A stretch of 64,000 nucleotides of DNA from assembly GCF_051027545.1 (NCBI RefSeq), contig NZ_CP194902.1:3472001-3536000 (forward strand), given 5' to 3'. The stretch comes from Methylocaldum sp002005105. Its GTDB lineage: Bacteria; Pseudomonadota; Gammaproteobacteria; Methylococcales; Methylococcaceae. The notes beneath the pieces are model-generated. The model was given only the letters and a program-made list of their open reading frames with translations. It was not told the DNA's origin and made no database searches. A program made the position numbers and the translations under genes. Shown here piece by piece: positions 53,437 through 61,462 of the stretch (positions are counted from its first letter, which is position 1; the number at the start of each line of letters is the position of its first letter).

Positions 53437-54030
53437 CTATTGACCGACGATGGTTGCTTTCTCGATGATGATGGGTGTTTGCGGCACATCCGATGCCATC
53501 GGGCCGCCGGAGCCCGTCGGAATTTTTGCCATCTTGTCGACGACGTCCATGCCTTCGGTGACCTCACCGAATACGGAATAACCCCATCCTTGCGGTGTGG
53601 CGCTCTTGTAATCCAAGAACGCATTGTCGACAAAATTGATGAAGAATTGAGACGTGGCGGAATGGGGATCCGGAGTACGGGCCATGGCTATCGTTCCGCG
53701 CTTGTTTTTAAGTCCATTATCGGCCTCGTTCTTGATTGCCGGGCGCGTGGGTTTCTGCTTGAAATCCTCGGTGTAACCACCGCCTTGAGCCATGAAGTTC
53801 GGTATGACTCTGTGGAAGATGGTACCGTCATAATGCCCCTCTTTGACATACGTCAAAAAGTTCTCGGCCGTGGCGGGGGCTTTAGCTGAATCCAGCGTTA
53901 GAACGACATCCCCGAGATTGGTCTCCAACCGGACTTGAGGGGCGGGTTGATTCATTTTTGGTTTCTCCGCTGCAATGGATGATAAGGCAAAGCCGAAAAG
54001 ACAAACGAAAACGATCTTGGCGAGCTTCAT
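53437..54030 (-). CDS. Exported cyclophilin-type peptidyl-prolyl isomerase
   Basis: 197 aa with a signal peptide (~1-20). Cyclophilin motifs: FHRVIPNFMAQGGGYTEDF near 72-90, the GTIAMAR block near 112-118, TSQFFIN near 126-132 and VFGEVTEGMDVVDKMA near 153-168. The catalytic Arg in FHRVI is present. It should catalyse Xaa-Pro isomerisation in the periplasm. It lies between carbonic anhydrase and lpxH on the same strand. Confidence 0.9.
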   Translation of the reverse strand: MKLAKIVFVCLFGFALSSIAAEKPKMNQPAPQVRLETNLGDVVLTLDSAKAPATAENFLTYVKEGHYDGTIFHRVIPNFMAQGGGYTEDFKQKPTRPAIKNEADNGLKNKRGTIAMARTPDPHSATSQFFINFVDNAFLDYKSATPQGWGYSVFGEVTEGMDVVDKMAKIPTGSGGPMASDVPQTPIIIEKATIVGQ

Positions 54031-54048
54031 AGTATATCGCGTTGATGG

Positions 54049-54708
54049 TTAGGGTTCTTTCGCGGCGCTAATTTCCGGGTCTTGTTTATAAATTGGATCG
54101 AGCGAGCTGTCAGCCTCAAGGGAGGCGATTTCCTTAATGATACCGTCATTCAACCCGTAAACCCATCCGTGGAGATCCGGACGATCGCCGGCTCGCCACG
54201 CTCGCTGAATGACCGAGGTCTGCGCCAGGTTGTGAACCTGTTCGATGACATTGAGTTCGACCAGTCGGTTGTGGCGCGCGTCCTCCGAATTTTCAGCATC
54301 GATGTTCTCTCGGTGCAGACGATGGATGTCCTTGATGTATTTGAGCCACTTGTTCATGAACAAGTGGTCGGGATGCGGTTTTCCCATCGCTGCTTTGATG
54401 CTGCCACAGCCGTAATGCCCGCAAACGATGATGTGCTTCACCTTTAGAAAATCGACGGCATATTCGAGCGCGGCCAGGAAATTCATATCCATGATAGCCA
54501 CTTGGTTGGCTATGTTCCGATGAACGAAAATTTCACCGGGCTCGGTTTGTGTCACCTGGTCGGCATGCACGCGGCTGTCGGAACACCCGATCCAGAACAC
54601 GTCCGGATTCCGTGGCTGCCGTAGTTTGTCGAAAAATTCCGGATCGTGAGCGGCTTTCTCCTGAGCCCAAGCCTTATTTTCAAGCAGCAGCCTTTCGAGC
54701 GGTTTCAT
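54049..54708 (-). CDS. Beta-carbonic anhydrase
   Basis: 219 aa. Zinc ligands Cys42, His98 and Cys101 and the Asp44-Arg46 pair (GCSDSRVHAD ... VCGHYGCGSI) are all present. No signal peptide, so it converts CO2 and bicarbonate in the cytoplasm. The start overlaps the SulP transporter gene by 29 nt, so import and interconversion of inorganic carbon are coupled. It resembles E. coli Can (219-220 aa). Confidence 0.93.
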   Translation of the reverse strand: MKPLERLLLENKAWAQEKAAHDPEFFDKLRQPRNPDVFWIGCSDSRVHADQVTQTEPGEIFVHRNIANQVAIMDMNFLAALEYAVDFLKVKHIIVCGHYGCGSIKAAMGKPHPDHLFMNKWLKYIKDIHRLHRENIDAENSEDARHNRLVELNVIEQVHNLAQTSVIQRAWRAGDRPDLHGWVYGLNDGIIKEIASLEADSSLDPIYKQDPEISAAKEP

Positions 54709-56308
54709 AATTTTCTCCGGTTACAGTTTGCTGTTTATCGGTGGTAGAGGCGCGCTGCGTCGCGATGCCGTGCGTGCCGTTGAGGTTTTTCAATTCCACG
54801 GTGATGTTGTCATCCGAGGCGGCGGCCACGAAGTCGTGGATGGTTTCGAGGATGTCCTGATCGATGAATTGCGCCCGCGTGGCATCGATGATGACATACC
54901 CGTTTTCGCCCACCCGGTTCAGATATTCCCGCAAGAGCGCCTTGTTGAGAAAAGACACATCCTTGTGCAAGCGCAAGAGATAATTGTTGCCGTGCTGGGT
55001 CAGGGTGATCGCCGCCTGGAAGTTGGTTCTAATGACGTAATAGAGACCGACGACCATGCCGACCGCGATGCCCTTCAAGAGATCGGTCGCGAGGATCGCG
55101 ACGATGGTGACCACGAACGGAATGATCTGGCTCGCCCCCTTGGCGTACATCTCCTTGAACAGCTTGGGTTTGGCCAGCTTGTAGCCGGTCAGGAGCAGGA
55201 TCGCCGCCAAACAGGCCAAGGGAATCAGGTTCAAGTAGCGGGTGATGAACATCACGCTCAACAGCAGCAAAACGCCATGGATGAAGCAGGCCATCTTGGT
55301 GCGGCCGCCCGCGTTCACGTTGGCGGAACTCCGGACGATCACCGCCGTCATCGGCAAGCCGCCGATCAAGCCGCTGAGCAGATTGCCGAGCCCTTGGGCC
55401 TTCAGTTCGCGATTGGTCGGGGCGATGCGTTTCAAGGGGTCGATCTTGTCCGCCGCTTCGAGGCTCAGGAGCGTCTCGAGGCTCGCGATGATGGCGATGG
55501 TGACCGCCACCGTGTACACCTCGGGATTGGCCCACTGGCTGAAATCGGGCAGGGTGAACTGCTGGAAGAAGCCCGCGACGCCCTGAATCTCCGGGAGGCT
55601 CACCAGGTGCTCCTTCGCGATCGCGAAGGCCGGTAGGAAGTGTTGCGAGAGCAGATTGAACGCCACCCCCCAGAGGACCGCGACCAGGGGACCGGGGATC
55701 AGGGATAAAACCGCATTCTGTTTGAAGAGGCGGGTCTCCCACAAGAGCATGATGCCGATGGCGACCGTGCTCACGATCACCGCGCCGGGCGAAATCGCTT
55801 CGAGCGAATAGGCGAGTTCGGAGAAGGTCGTGTGGCCGTCGGCCTGGACATAGGCTTCATTGCCCTCGAAATCGGCGTCGTAGCCGACCGCGTGCGGGAT
55901 TTGCTTGAGGATCAGGATCAGGCCGATGGCGGCCAGCATGCCCTTGATCACGGCCGAGGGGAAGTAGGCGCCGATGACCCCGGCCTGGAGAAAGCCCAGG
56001 AGCAGTTGCAGCCCGCCGGCGAGGACGACGCTCAGCAACAACGTCTGGAAGCTGCCCAGCTTGTCGATGGCGTTGAACACGATCACGGTGAGGCCGGCGG
56101 CCGGGCCGCTGACGCTCAGCTGCGAGCCGCTGGCCCAGGCGACCACCACGCCGCCGACGATGCCGGTGATGATGCCGGCGAACAGTGGAGCGCCCGAGGC
56201 GAGCGCGATCCCCAGGCACAGCGGCAGGGCGACCAGGAAGACGACGACGCCCGCCGGAATGTCGTTCCGCAGATGACTGACATAGTAATTGATGTGTTTG
56301 CGTACCAT
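54680..56308 (-). CDS. SulP family transporter with STAS domain (likely bicarbonate)
   Basis: 542 aa. About 12 membrane segments over residues ~15-420 and a C-terminal STAS domain (~440-520; YVIIDATRAQFIDQDILETIHDF). The SulP signature region includes GLIGGLPMTAVIVRSSANVNAGGRTK near 305-330. Members carry sulfate, bicarbonate or other anions. The 29-nt overlap with a carbonic anhydrase and the DAB genes nearby favour bicarbonate, as in BicA-type proteins. A 226-bp gap upstream carries a 19-bp palindrome. Confidence 0.88.
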   Translation of the reverse strand: MVRKHINYYVSHLRNDIPAGVVVFLVALPLCLGIALASGAPLFAGIITGIVGGVVVAWASGSQLSVSGPAAGLTVIVFNAIDKLGSFQTLLLSVVLAGGLQLLLGFLQAGVIGAYFPSAVIKGMLAAIGLILILKQIPHAVGYDADFEGNEAYVQADGHTTFSELAYSLEAISPGAVIVSTVAIGIMLLWETRLFKQNAVLSLIPGPLVAVLWGVAFNLLSQHFLPAFAIAKEHLVSLPEIQGVAGFFQQFTLPDFSQWANPEVYTVAVTIAIIASLETLLSLEAADKIDPLKRIAPTNRELKAQGLGNLLSGLIGGLPMTAVIVRSSANVNAGGRTKMACFIHGVLLLLSVMFITRYLNLIPLACLAAILLLTGYKLAKPKLFKEMYAKGASQIIPFVVTIVAILATDLLKGIAVGMVVGLYYVIRTNFQAAITLTQHGNNYLLRLHKDVSFLNKALLREYLNRVGENGYVIIDATRAQFIDQDILETIHDFVAAASDDNITVELKNLNGTHGIATQRASTTDKQQTVTGENYETARKAAA

Positions 56309-56335
56309 AAAATTAATACCCGCTTAATAAGGTTG

Positions 56336-56354
56336 CATGGCTCGCCGAGCCATG
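56336..56354. promoter_or_regulatory. 19-bp perfect palindrome upstream of the SulP/carbonic anhydrase genes
   Basis: CATGGCTCG (56336-56344), C, CGAGCCATG (56346-56354). It lies 28 bp upstream of the SulP start codon, where an operator or a leader hairpin would be expected. It also lies downstream of the NuoM-like gene and could act as its terminator, though no T-run follows. Confidence 0.4.
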
Positions 56355-56534
56355 TGGATGCCTTTCCAAAAAAGCTCGTTAACGTTCTTATTCGATAAAT
56401 CGGATATAAGTCCTTGTATTAAAATCCGATTTGACGATCGAGCTTTGGCCTAGGGGCCGCCGGACGAAGCATTAATCTATAACAGGTATCGAATCGACAC
56501 AAACAATTTCCTTAACCGGAATTTTCGATTTCAC

Positions 56535-58091
56535 TCAAGGACTGGATCTTGTTGTTTGGAATTTTTCGGATAGGTCGGCATATGCCGAAGGGCCGGTTGC
56601 AGCATTGATCCGCGCAACCCACGCTGTCACAGCGGTGCTGCTGGTACTCGTAATCATGCTAGGCACCAGTCCTCCCAAGAGGATCAAGGCGATCAGCAGG
56701 ATTGCCAGCCCCGATTCGCGCGGACGCAAATCGGAAGCGGTGCGTACAGCCGTTAGTTTAACAGGCCCCCAGAACGCCCGCTGAAAGAAGCCGAGGAAAT
56801 AGGCCGCACCTAGAATCACTCCCAATAACACAGCGAGACCGGTACCCACGTGAGCCTGGAATGCGCCGATAATGATCAGATGCTCCGCGGCGAAACCATT
56901 GGTGCCGGGCACGCCCATCGCGGCGATTCCGAAAAGAAAGAAGAAGGTCGTGAGCAAAGGCATCGATCGGGCTAACCCGCCCAAATTGGCAAGTTCGGTC
57001 GAGCCCAGGCGATGATGGAGAAACCCGGCCAGCAGGAATATGCCGCCGGATACGGTCGCAAAGTTGATCAACTGAAACAGGGCACCCTGAACCCCCTGTG
57101 GGTTCAAGGTGGCAAGGCCGATGACCACGAAGCCCGCGTGACTGATGCTGGCGTAGGCAAGCAAGCGGCGGAGATTGGTTTGCTTCAGTGCGATCAGCGC
57201 GCCGTACAAAACCCCGACGGTGCCCAAGGCCGTCAAGATCCAGATGTATTCGCCGGCTGCATCGGGAACCAAGGGAATGGCGAATCGCATCATGCCGTAA
57301 AGTCCGAGCTTGAGCCCGGTAATCAGGGCCGAAACGCCCGCAGGCCCTTCCATTGCAACCGTCGGCAGCCAGGTGTGAAACGGAAACAGAGGCGCTTTGA
57401 CGGCGAAGCCCAGGAATAGAAGCAGAAACACCGCGGTGCGCAGCTCTTCGGAAACCGGCACGTGGAGCAGCGTCAGATAGTCGAAGGAAAGTCCGCGCGG
57501 CGCAGAGCTCCCCATTTGCTCGGCATGGTTCAGCGCCAAGAGGATGATTCCGAACAACAGGGGAACACCGCCCGCCAGCATGAAAAGCGTGTACTTGCTG
57601 GCGGCATAACGTCGTTGCGGCCCGATTCCCCACAAACTCACCAGGAAAAAGATGGGAATGAGCGTAAGCTCCCAGAATAGAAAGAACAGTGCCAGATCGA
57701 GAGCGCAGAACACGCCCAGCGTGGCGCTTTCCAGAAGGAGTGTGAGCGCGAGATAGAGCCTTACCTGAGTTTGGACCTGTGTCCAGGTCGCCGCGATCAC
57801 AGCAAAGGTCAAAAGCGCCGTGAGAAGCGGAAACAGAATCGACAGACCGTCAAGGCCGACGACGTATGAAATGTTGAGGCTCGGTATCCAGACGACTCGC
57901 TCGATCAGTTGCATTCTCGCCGAGCTGAAGTCGAAAAGACCGAGCAGGGACAAGGACAAGAGCAGTTCCGCGAGAGACACCGCTAGTCCGAACCGACGGG
58001 AGGATGCCGGATCTCGAAAAAAAAACAACAAACCGGCCGCGGCCAGCGGAAGAAATATCAGAATGGTCAGAATCGGAAAATCGGCGGTCAT
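56535..58091 (-). CDS. NuoM/MrpD-like proton-translocating subunit
   Basis: 518 aa from ATG 58091, preceded by GGAGACAAAG; the extension to 58151 is rejected. About 14 membrane segments. Antiporter-like key features: WELTLIP with the conserved Glu of TM5, and FPFHTWLPTVAMEGPAGVSALITGLKLGLYG with the Lys of the broken helix. It belongs to the proton-pumping family shared by complex I (NuoM) and Mrp antiporters. No other complex I genes are nearby; the row NuoM-like, NuoM-like, dabB, dabA suggests an extended bicarbonate-uptake complex. Confidence 0.85.
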   Translation of the reverse strand: MTADFPILTILIFLPLAAAGLLFFFRDPASSRRFGLAVSLAELLLSLSLLGLFDFSSARMQLIERVVWIPSLNISYVVGLDGLSILFPLLTALLTFAVIAATWTQVQTQVRLYLALTLLLESATLGVFCALDLALFFLFWELTLIPIFFLVSLWGIGPQRRYAASKYTLFMLAGGVPLLFGIILLALNHAEQMGSSAPRGLSFDYLTLLHVPVSEELRTAVFLLLFLGFAVKAPLFPFHTWLPTVAMEGPAGVSALITGLKLGLYGMMRFAIPLVPDAAGEYIWILTALGTVGVLYGALIALKQTNLRRLLAYASISHAGFVVIGLATLNPQGVQGALFQLINFATVSGGIFLLAGFLHHRLGSTELANLGGLARSMPLLTTFFFLFGIAAMGVPGTNGFAAEHLIIIGAFQAHVGTGLAVLLGVILGAAYFLGFFQRAFWGPVKLTAVRTASDLRPRESGLAILLIALILLGGLVPSMITSTSSTAVTAWVARINAATGPSAYADLSEKFQTTRSSP

Positions 58092-58368
58092 CACTTTGTC
58101 TCCGGGCGGCGTAAGCCGACGATTAAACCTGGAAACGGCAGTTGGACGCATCCGAGTGTGCGGTTGGCGGGTCGGCCGGCAAGCCTGTCCTGAGCCCCGT
58201 CGAAAGGGCGCGACGGCGCCGTCAGGCGGCCCGATAGCCGTGCAATCGAGTGCGTAGCGGCCTCACCCAAGCGGTGAAGCGGATAAGAGGTATAGCAGTT
58301 GAGATTCAACGAGCTTTTCTGGTGCATCGAAGCGGTTAATTGCCGTTGTTAGGTTAAATAATTCAAAG
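58092..58368. repeat. Intergenic gap with dispersed repeat-like sequence
   Basis: 277 bp between the two NuoM-like genes. CCTGTCCTGAGCCCCGTCGA lies at 58184-58203; this resembles the CCTGTCCTGAGC...GTCGAAGGG repeats scattered through many proteobacterial genomes. The gap breaks an otherwise tight gene row, so the repeat may have been inserted. No gene seen. Confidence 0.45.
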
Positions 58369-59898
58369 TCACTGTTTCTTCTGTTCCAAACGCTCGAAGC
58401 GTTGAGCCAATTCACTTACGGATTCGTTGACCATCTGAACCCAAGGCTCGGTGTAAAAACCGACACCCAACAAAACAGCGCAGACGACGCTGTTAAGCGT
58501 CACCTCGGGAACGGTGAGCCTGGTTTTCTGGCGATGTAACGCCGATTTTTTGCGCTGGGCCAGGAAGGCGCGCTGGAAGGCCCATAACAGAAATGCCGCG
58601 GCCAGGACGTTGCCTGTGGCTACGGCAATCGTGACTCCCCAGTCATGAGCTTCGATTGATCCCTCCAGAAGAAGATGGGCAGCGTCGAAACCGGGAGTCC
58701 CTGGCATCGCCATGGTGCTCAATGCGGAGACCAGGAACGTGATACCCAATAGCGGCATGAGATCGAACAGTCCTCCGAGACGTGGCAGCAGGGAGCTTCC
58801 GGCGCGACGAAACATCAAGCCGGTGGCAAATAGCAGCCCGCTAGCCGCGATGCTGAAATTCACCGACAGCAGCAAGCTGCCCGCGAACCCCTCCGAGTTC
58901 AGGCAGAATACGCCTACCACCAGCATGCCGGTATGGCTGACCGCCGCGAAGGCCAAGAGCCGCCTCAGATTCAACTGCATCAGCGCCATCAGCGCACCGT
59001 AGAACATGCCCGCCAACGCCAGAACGATAACAGCCGGCTTCAGGGTTTGGACCGCATCAGGCAATAGCGGCAGCACGAAGCGCAATAATCCGTAGATACC
59101 GACTTTCGCTCCGATCACAAATACGCCTATGGTGGCCAGGGTTCCATGTTGAGAAACCTGGGGCAACCAGGCATGAAAAGGAAATTGCGCCATCCGTACG
59201 GCCAAGCCGTAAAGGAGAAGTACGAAAGCCGCAGATTGGGCCGCAGGGGAAACCGGCGTTTCGAGCAGGTTTCCGAGCGCGAAAGTCCATTCACCGGCGG
59301 CTCGGGCGTGATTCCACCCTAAGATCAAAATGCCGAGAAATAGCATCAGCAAGCCGGTGGACATGAATTGGGTATAAAGCCGGGTCGTTTTGGGAGCTTC
59401 CGCGGAAGCGGTACTCCACCGGAGCAGGATGAACGAAACCGGTATGAGTTCGAGACAGCTCAGTAACCAAAACTGGAGCAGATCGACGGTGAAGAAAAGC
59501 GCCGTGAGCACGGCCTGGAAACCGAACAGACTGGCGACGTACAGCCCTGGCGACCGACGTTCCGGCGTAATTTCCCCATACAGCATTAACAGAAAGCTCA
59601 ACAGCGACGTGACGAATACGAACAGTATGCTGAGGCCATCGACACCAAGGTGATAATGAAGGAACGGCAGCAGCGCAAAGTCTTCGGCGAACTGCAAGTG
59701 AGTGGCGCTCGAATCGAAGGCTATCAACAGATAAACCGTTAGAGCGAGTTCGAGGCCGGAGCCGGCTAGCCCGATAAAAAACGAACGCTGCTGCGACTGG
59801 GCGAAATAAGCGGCGCCCATTGCAATCAACGGCAGAAAGATCATCGTGCTGAGGATAGGAAAGGCGGATTGCGTCGCCCAGTTGATTTCACCGACCAT
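58369..59898 (-). CDS. NuoM-like subunit with altered TM5 glutamate motif
   Basis: 509 aa, about 14 membrane segments, a paralogue of the preceding NuoM-like protein. The usual WExxLIP reads SCLELIP, so the conserved TM5 Glu is displaced by two residues. FPFHAWLPQVSQHGTLATIGVFVIGAKVGIYG keeps the Lys but loses the EGP/EAP motif. This suggests a modified or non-pumping subunit. ATG 59898 lies 7 bp after the dabB gene, so the two are co-transcribed. Confidence 0.85.
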   Translation of the reverse strand: MVGEINWATQSAFPILSTMIFLPLIAMGAAYFAQSQQRSFFIGLAGSGLELALTVYLLIAFDSSATHLQFAEDFALLPFLHYHLGVDGLSILFVFVTSLLSFLLMLYGEITPERRSPGLYVASLFGFQAVLTALFFTVDLLQFWLLSCLELIPVSFILLRWSTASAEAPKTTRLYTQFMSTGLLMLFLGILILGWNHARAAGEWTFALGNLLETPVSPAAQSAAFVLLLYGLAVRMAQFPFHAWLPQVSQHGTLATIGVFVIGAKVGIYGLLRFVLPLLPDAVQTLKPAVIVLALAGMFYGALMALMQLNLRRLLAFAAVSHTGMLVVGVFCLNSEGFAGSLLLSVNFSIAASGLLFATGLMFRRAGSSLLPRLGGLFDLMPLLGITFLVSALSTMAMPGTPGFDAAHLLLEGSIEAHDWGVTIAVATGNVLAAAFLLWAFQRAFLAQRKKSALHRQKTRLTVPEVTLNSVVCAVLLGVGFYTEPWVQMVNESVSELAQRFERLEQKKQ

Positions 59899-59905
59899 AG
59901 GGTTC

Positions 59906-61462
59906 TCACACAGTTGCTAGCAGGGTGAAAAGGACGAAAAGAATCAGATAGCGCGGTTGAGCCAGGATGGATTCCAGGCGGTTGAACCGCATGCCGAGAC
60001 GGCGTCCCAGGGTCACGAGGTCCATACCCAAACCTTGTAAGACCAGGCGCTCTTCGAACCAGTGGAATGCGGAAGCGAAAAGATCGGTCACGATTCCGAG
60101 CACACCGCCGACCCGGCGTTCATTGGCGCCATAACCGGCGCCGAGCCGATGTTCCTCCCGCTCGGCCAACGCAGACAGTCCCCGCATGGCGGGCGCGGGC
60201 AGTCCGACGATTTCTTCCACGACACGGCGGTCGAAAACGTTCAAATCGGCGGCGAAGCGAGCTATTGGCTTGACGAGGGCTTGATGGCCGAAATGTTCAA
60301 GCCAAAAACGCTGTAACGAGGCCGTGTAGAGCCAGCGAGAACGACCTGCGAACTCCGGAACGGGCCGGGTCGGCTGACCGAAAATACGATGCATTAGTGC
60401 CGGCGCGGTCAGGAACTGGTAGCCGCGTAACATCGTATGAGCAGCTAGATGCCAAGCCGCCAATTGCCACCAGCCGAGGCCACAAGCCAAAAACATCAGG
60501 CCGACCTGTGCGGTGGTGGAGAAAATCAGTGCGGACTTGACGTCGGTTTGCGTCAATCCGCATGCGAAACCATAAAGAGCCGTCACCAGACCCATGGCCG
60601 CCATGATGCCCATGGCGGCGGGTGCCGCTTCGAAGACCGGTTGCAGCCGCAACACCAAGAAAACACCCGCATGAATCATCACGGCGCCGTAAAAGATGGC
60701 ACTGGATGGTGTTGGTCCTTCCATGGCGCGAGCGACCCAGGGCGCCAGAGGCACTTGGGCCGACTTGGCGGCGGCCGCCAGCAGGAAGCAGATAGCCATC
60801 AGACCGGCTTGGAGACCATCGAGACTCGCAGCACCTCGGGTAATCTGAGGCCATTCGACGCCGCCGGTCCAAGCGAAAGCCAAGAAAATCCCCAAGGTGA
60901 AACCGGCATCGCCGATCCGGTTGGTTACGAAGGCGTAGGTTGCGTTGGCGGAGGCGACCGGCCGGTCATAGGCGTACGCGATGAGTAGATAAGAGCACAC
61001 CCCGGCCAATTCCCAGCCGATAAAGGTAAAAACGGCGTTGCCGGCCAACACCAGCAACTGCATCGCGCCGGCGAAAAGAGACAGGACGAGAAAAAAACGA
61101 TGGAAGCCGGCTTCGCGGTGCATGTAATTCACCGAAAATCTGGCAACCATCAGCGAAAACAATGCGAACAGAGATGACAATGCCAGGGCGAGACTAGTCA
61201 GTGCAAAGCTGACGTTGACGAGGTAATCGCCACTAGCCAGCCAGGTGCCCAGAACGAGCTGATCCGGGATGAGGTCCACGTGACGGCACCAAAAGACCGC
61301 GATCGACACGACAAAAGACACTAGGGTTGCGCCGACTGCGATGGCTGCGGTAGAGCGCTCTCCCGCTTCTCCAGTGATAAATCCCGATATGATGCCAATG
61401 CCGATGGTCAAGGCCGCTAAAATCGGCAATCCCGGGATCAGTGTTACCAACCAATCAAGCAT
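59906..61462 (-). CDS. dabB: DabB: NuoL-like proton channel subunit of the DAB inorganic carbon pump
   Basis: 518 aa, about 13-14 membrane segments. NuoL/DabB features: WELAGVCSYLLIAYAYDRP near 152-170, MEGPTPSSAIFYGAVMIHAGVFLVLRL near 250-276 and HTMLRGYQFLTAPALMH near 340-356. It is shorter than NuoL (~610 aa) because it lacks the long C-terminal lateral helix. Its start overlaps the end of the DUF2309 gene by 8 nt, the arrangement of dabAB pairs. It is thought to pass cations to drive CO2 hydration by DabA. Confidence 0.88.
   Translation of the reverse strand: MLDWLVTLIPGLPILAALTIGIGIISGFITGEAGERSTAAIAVGATLVSFVVSIAVFWCRHVDLIPDQLVLGTWLASGDYLVNVSFALTSLALALSSLFALFSLMVARFSVNYMHREAGFHRFFLVLSLFAGAMQLLVLAGNAVFTFIGWELAGVCSYLLIAYAYDRPVASANATYAFVTNRIGDAGFTLGIFLAFAWTGGVEWPQITRGAASLDGLQAGLMAICFLLAAAAKSAQVPLAPWVARAMEGPTPSSAIFYGAVMIHAGVFLVLRLQPVFEAAPAAMGIMAAMGLVTALYGFACGLTQTDVKSALIFSTTAQVGLMFLACGLGWWQLAAWHLAAHTMLRGYQFLTAPALMHRIFGQPTRPVPEFAGRSRWLYTASLQRFWLEHFGHQALVKPIARFAADLNVFDRRVVEEIVGLPAPAMRGLSALAEREEHRLGAGYGANERRVGGVLGIVTDLFASAFHWFEERLVLQGLGMDLVTLGRRLGMRFNRLESILAQPRYLILFVLFTLLATV

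Noticed and set aside
56535..61462. Complex I (nuo) operon
   Set aside because: Only antiporter-like subunits are present, with no NuoA-K hydrophilic or quinone-site genes; linkage to DUF2309 points to DAB.
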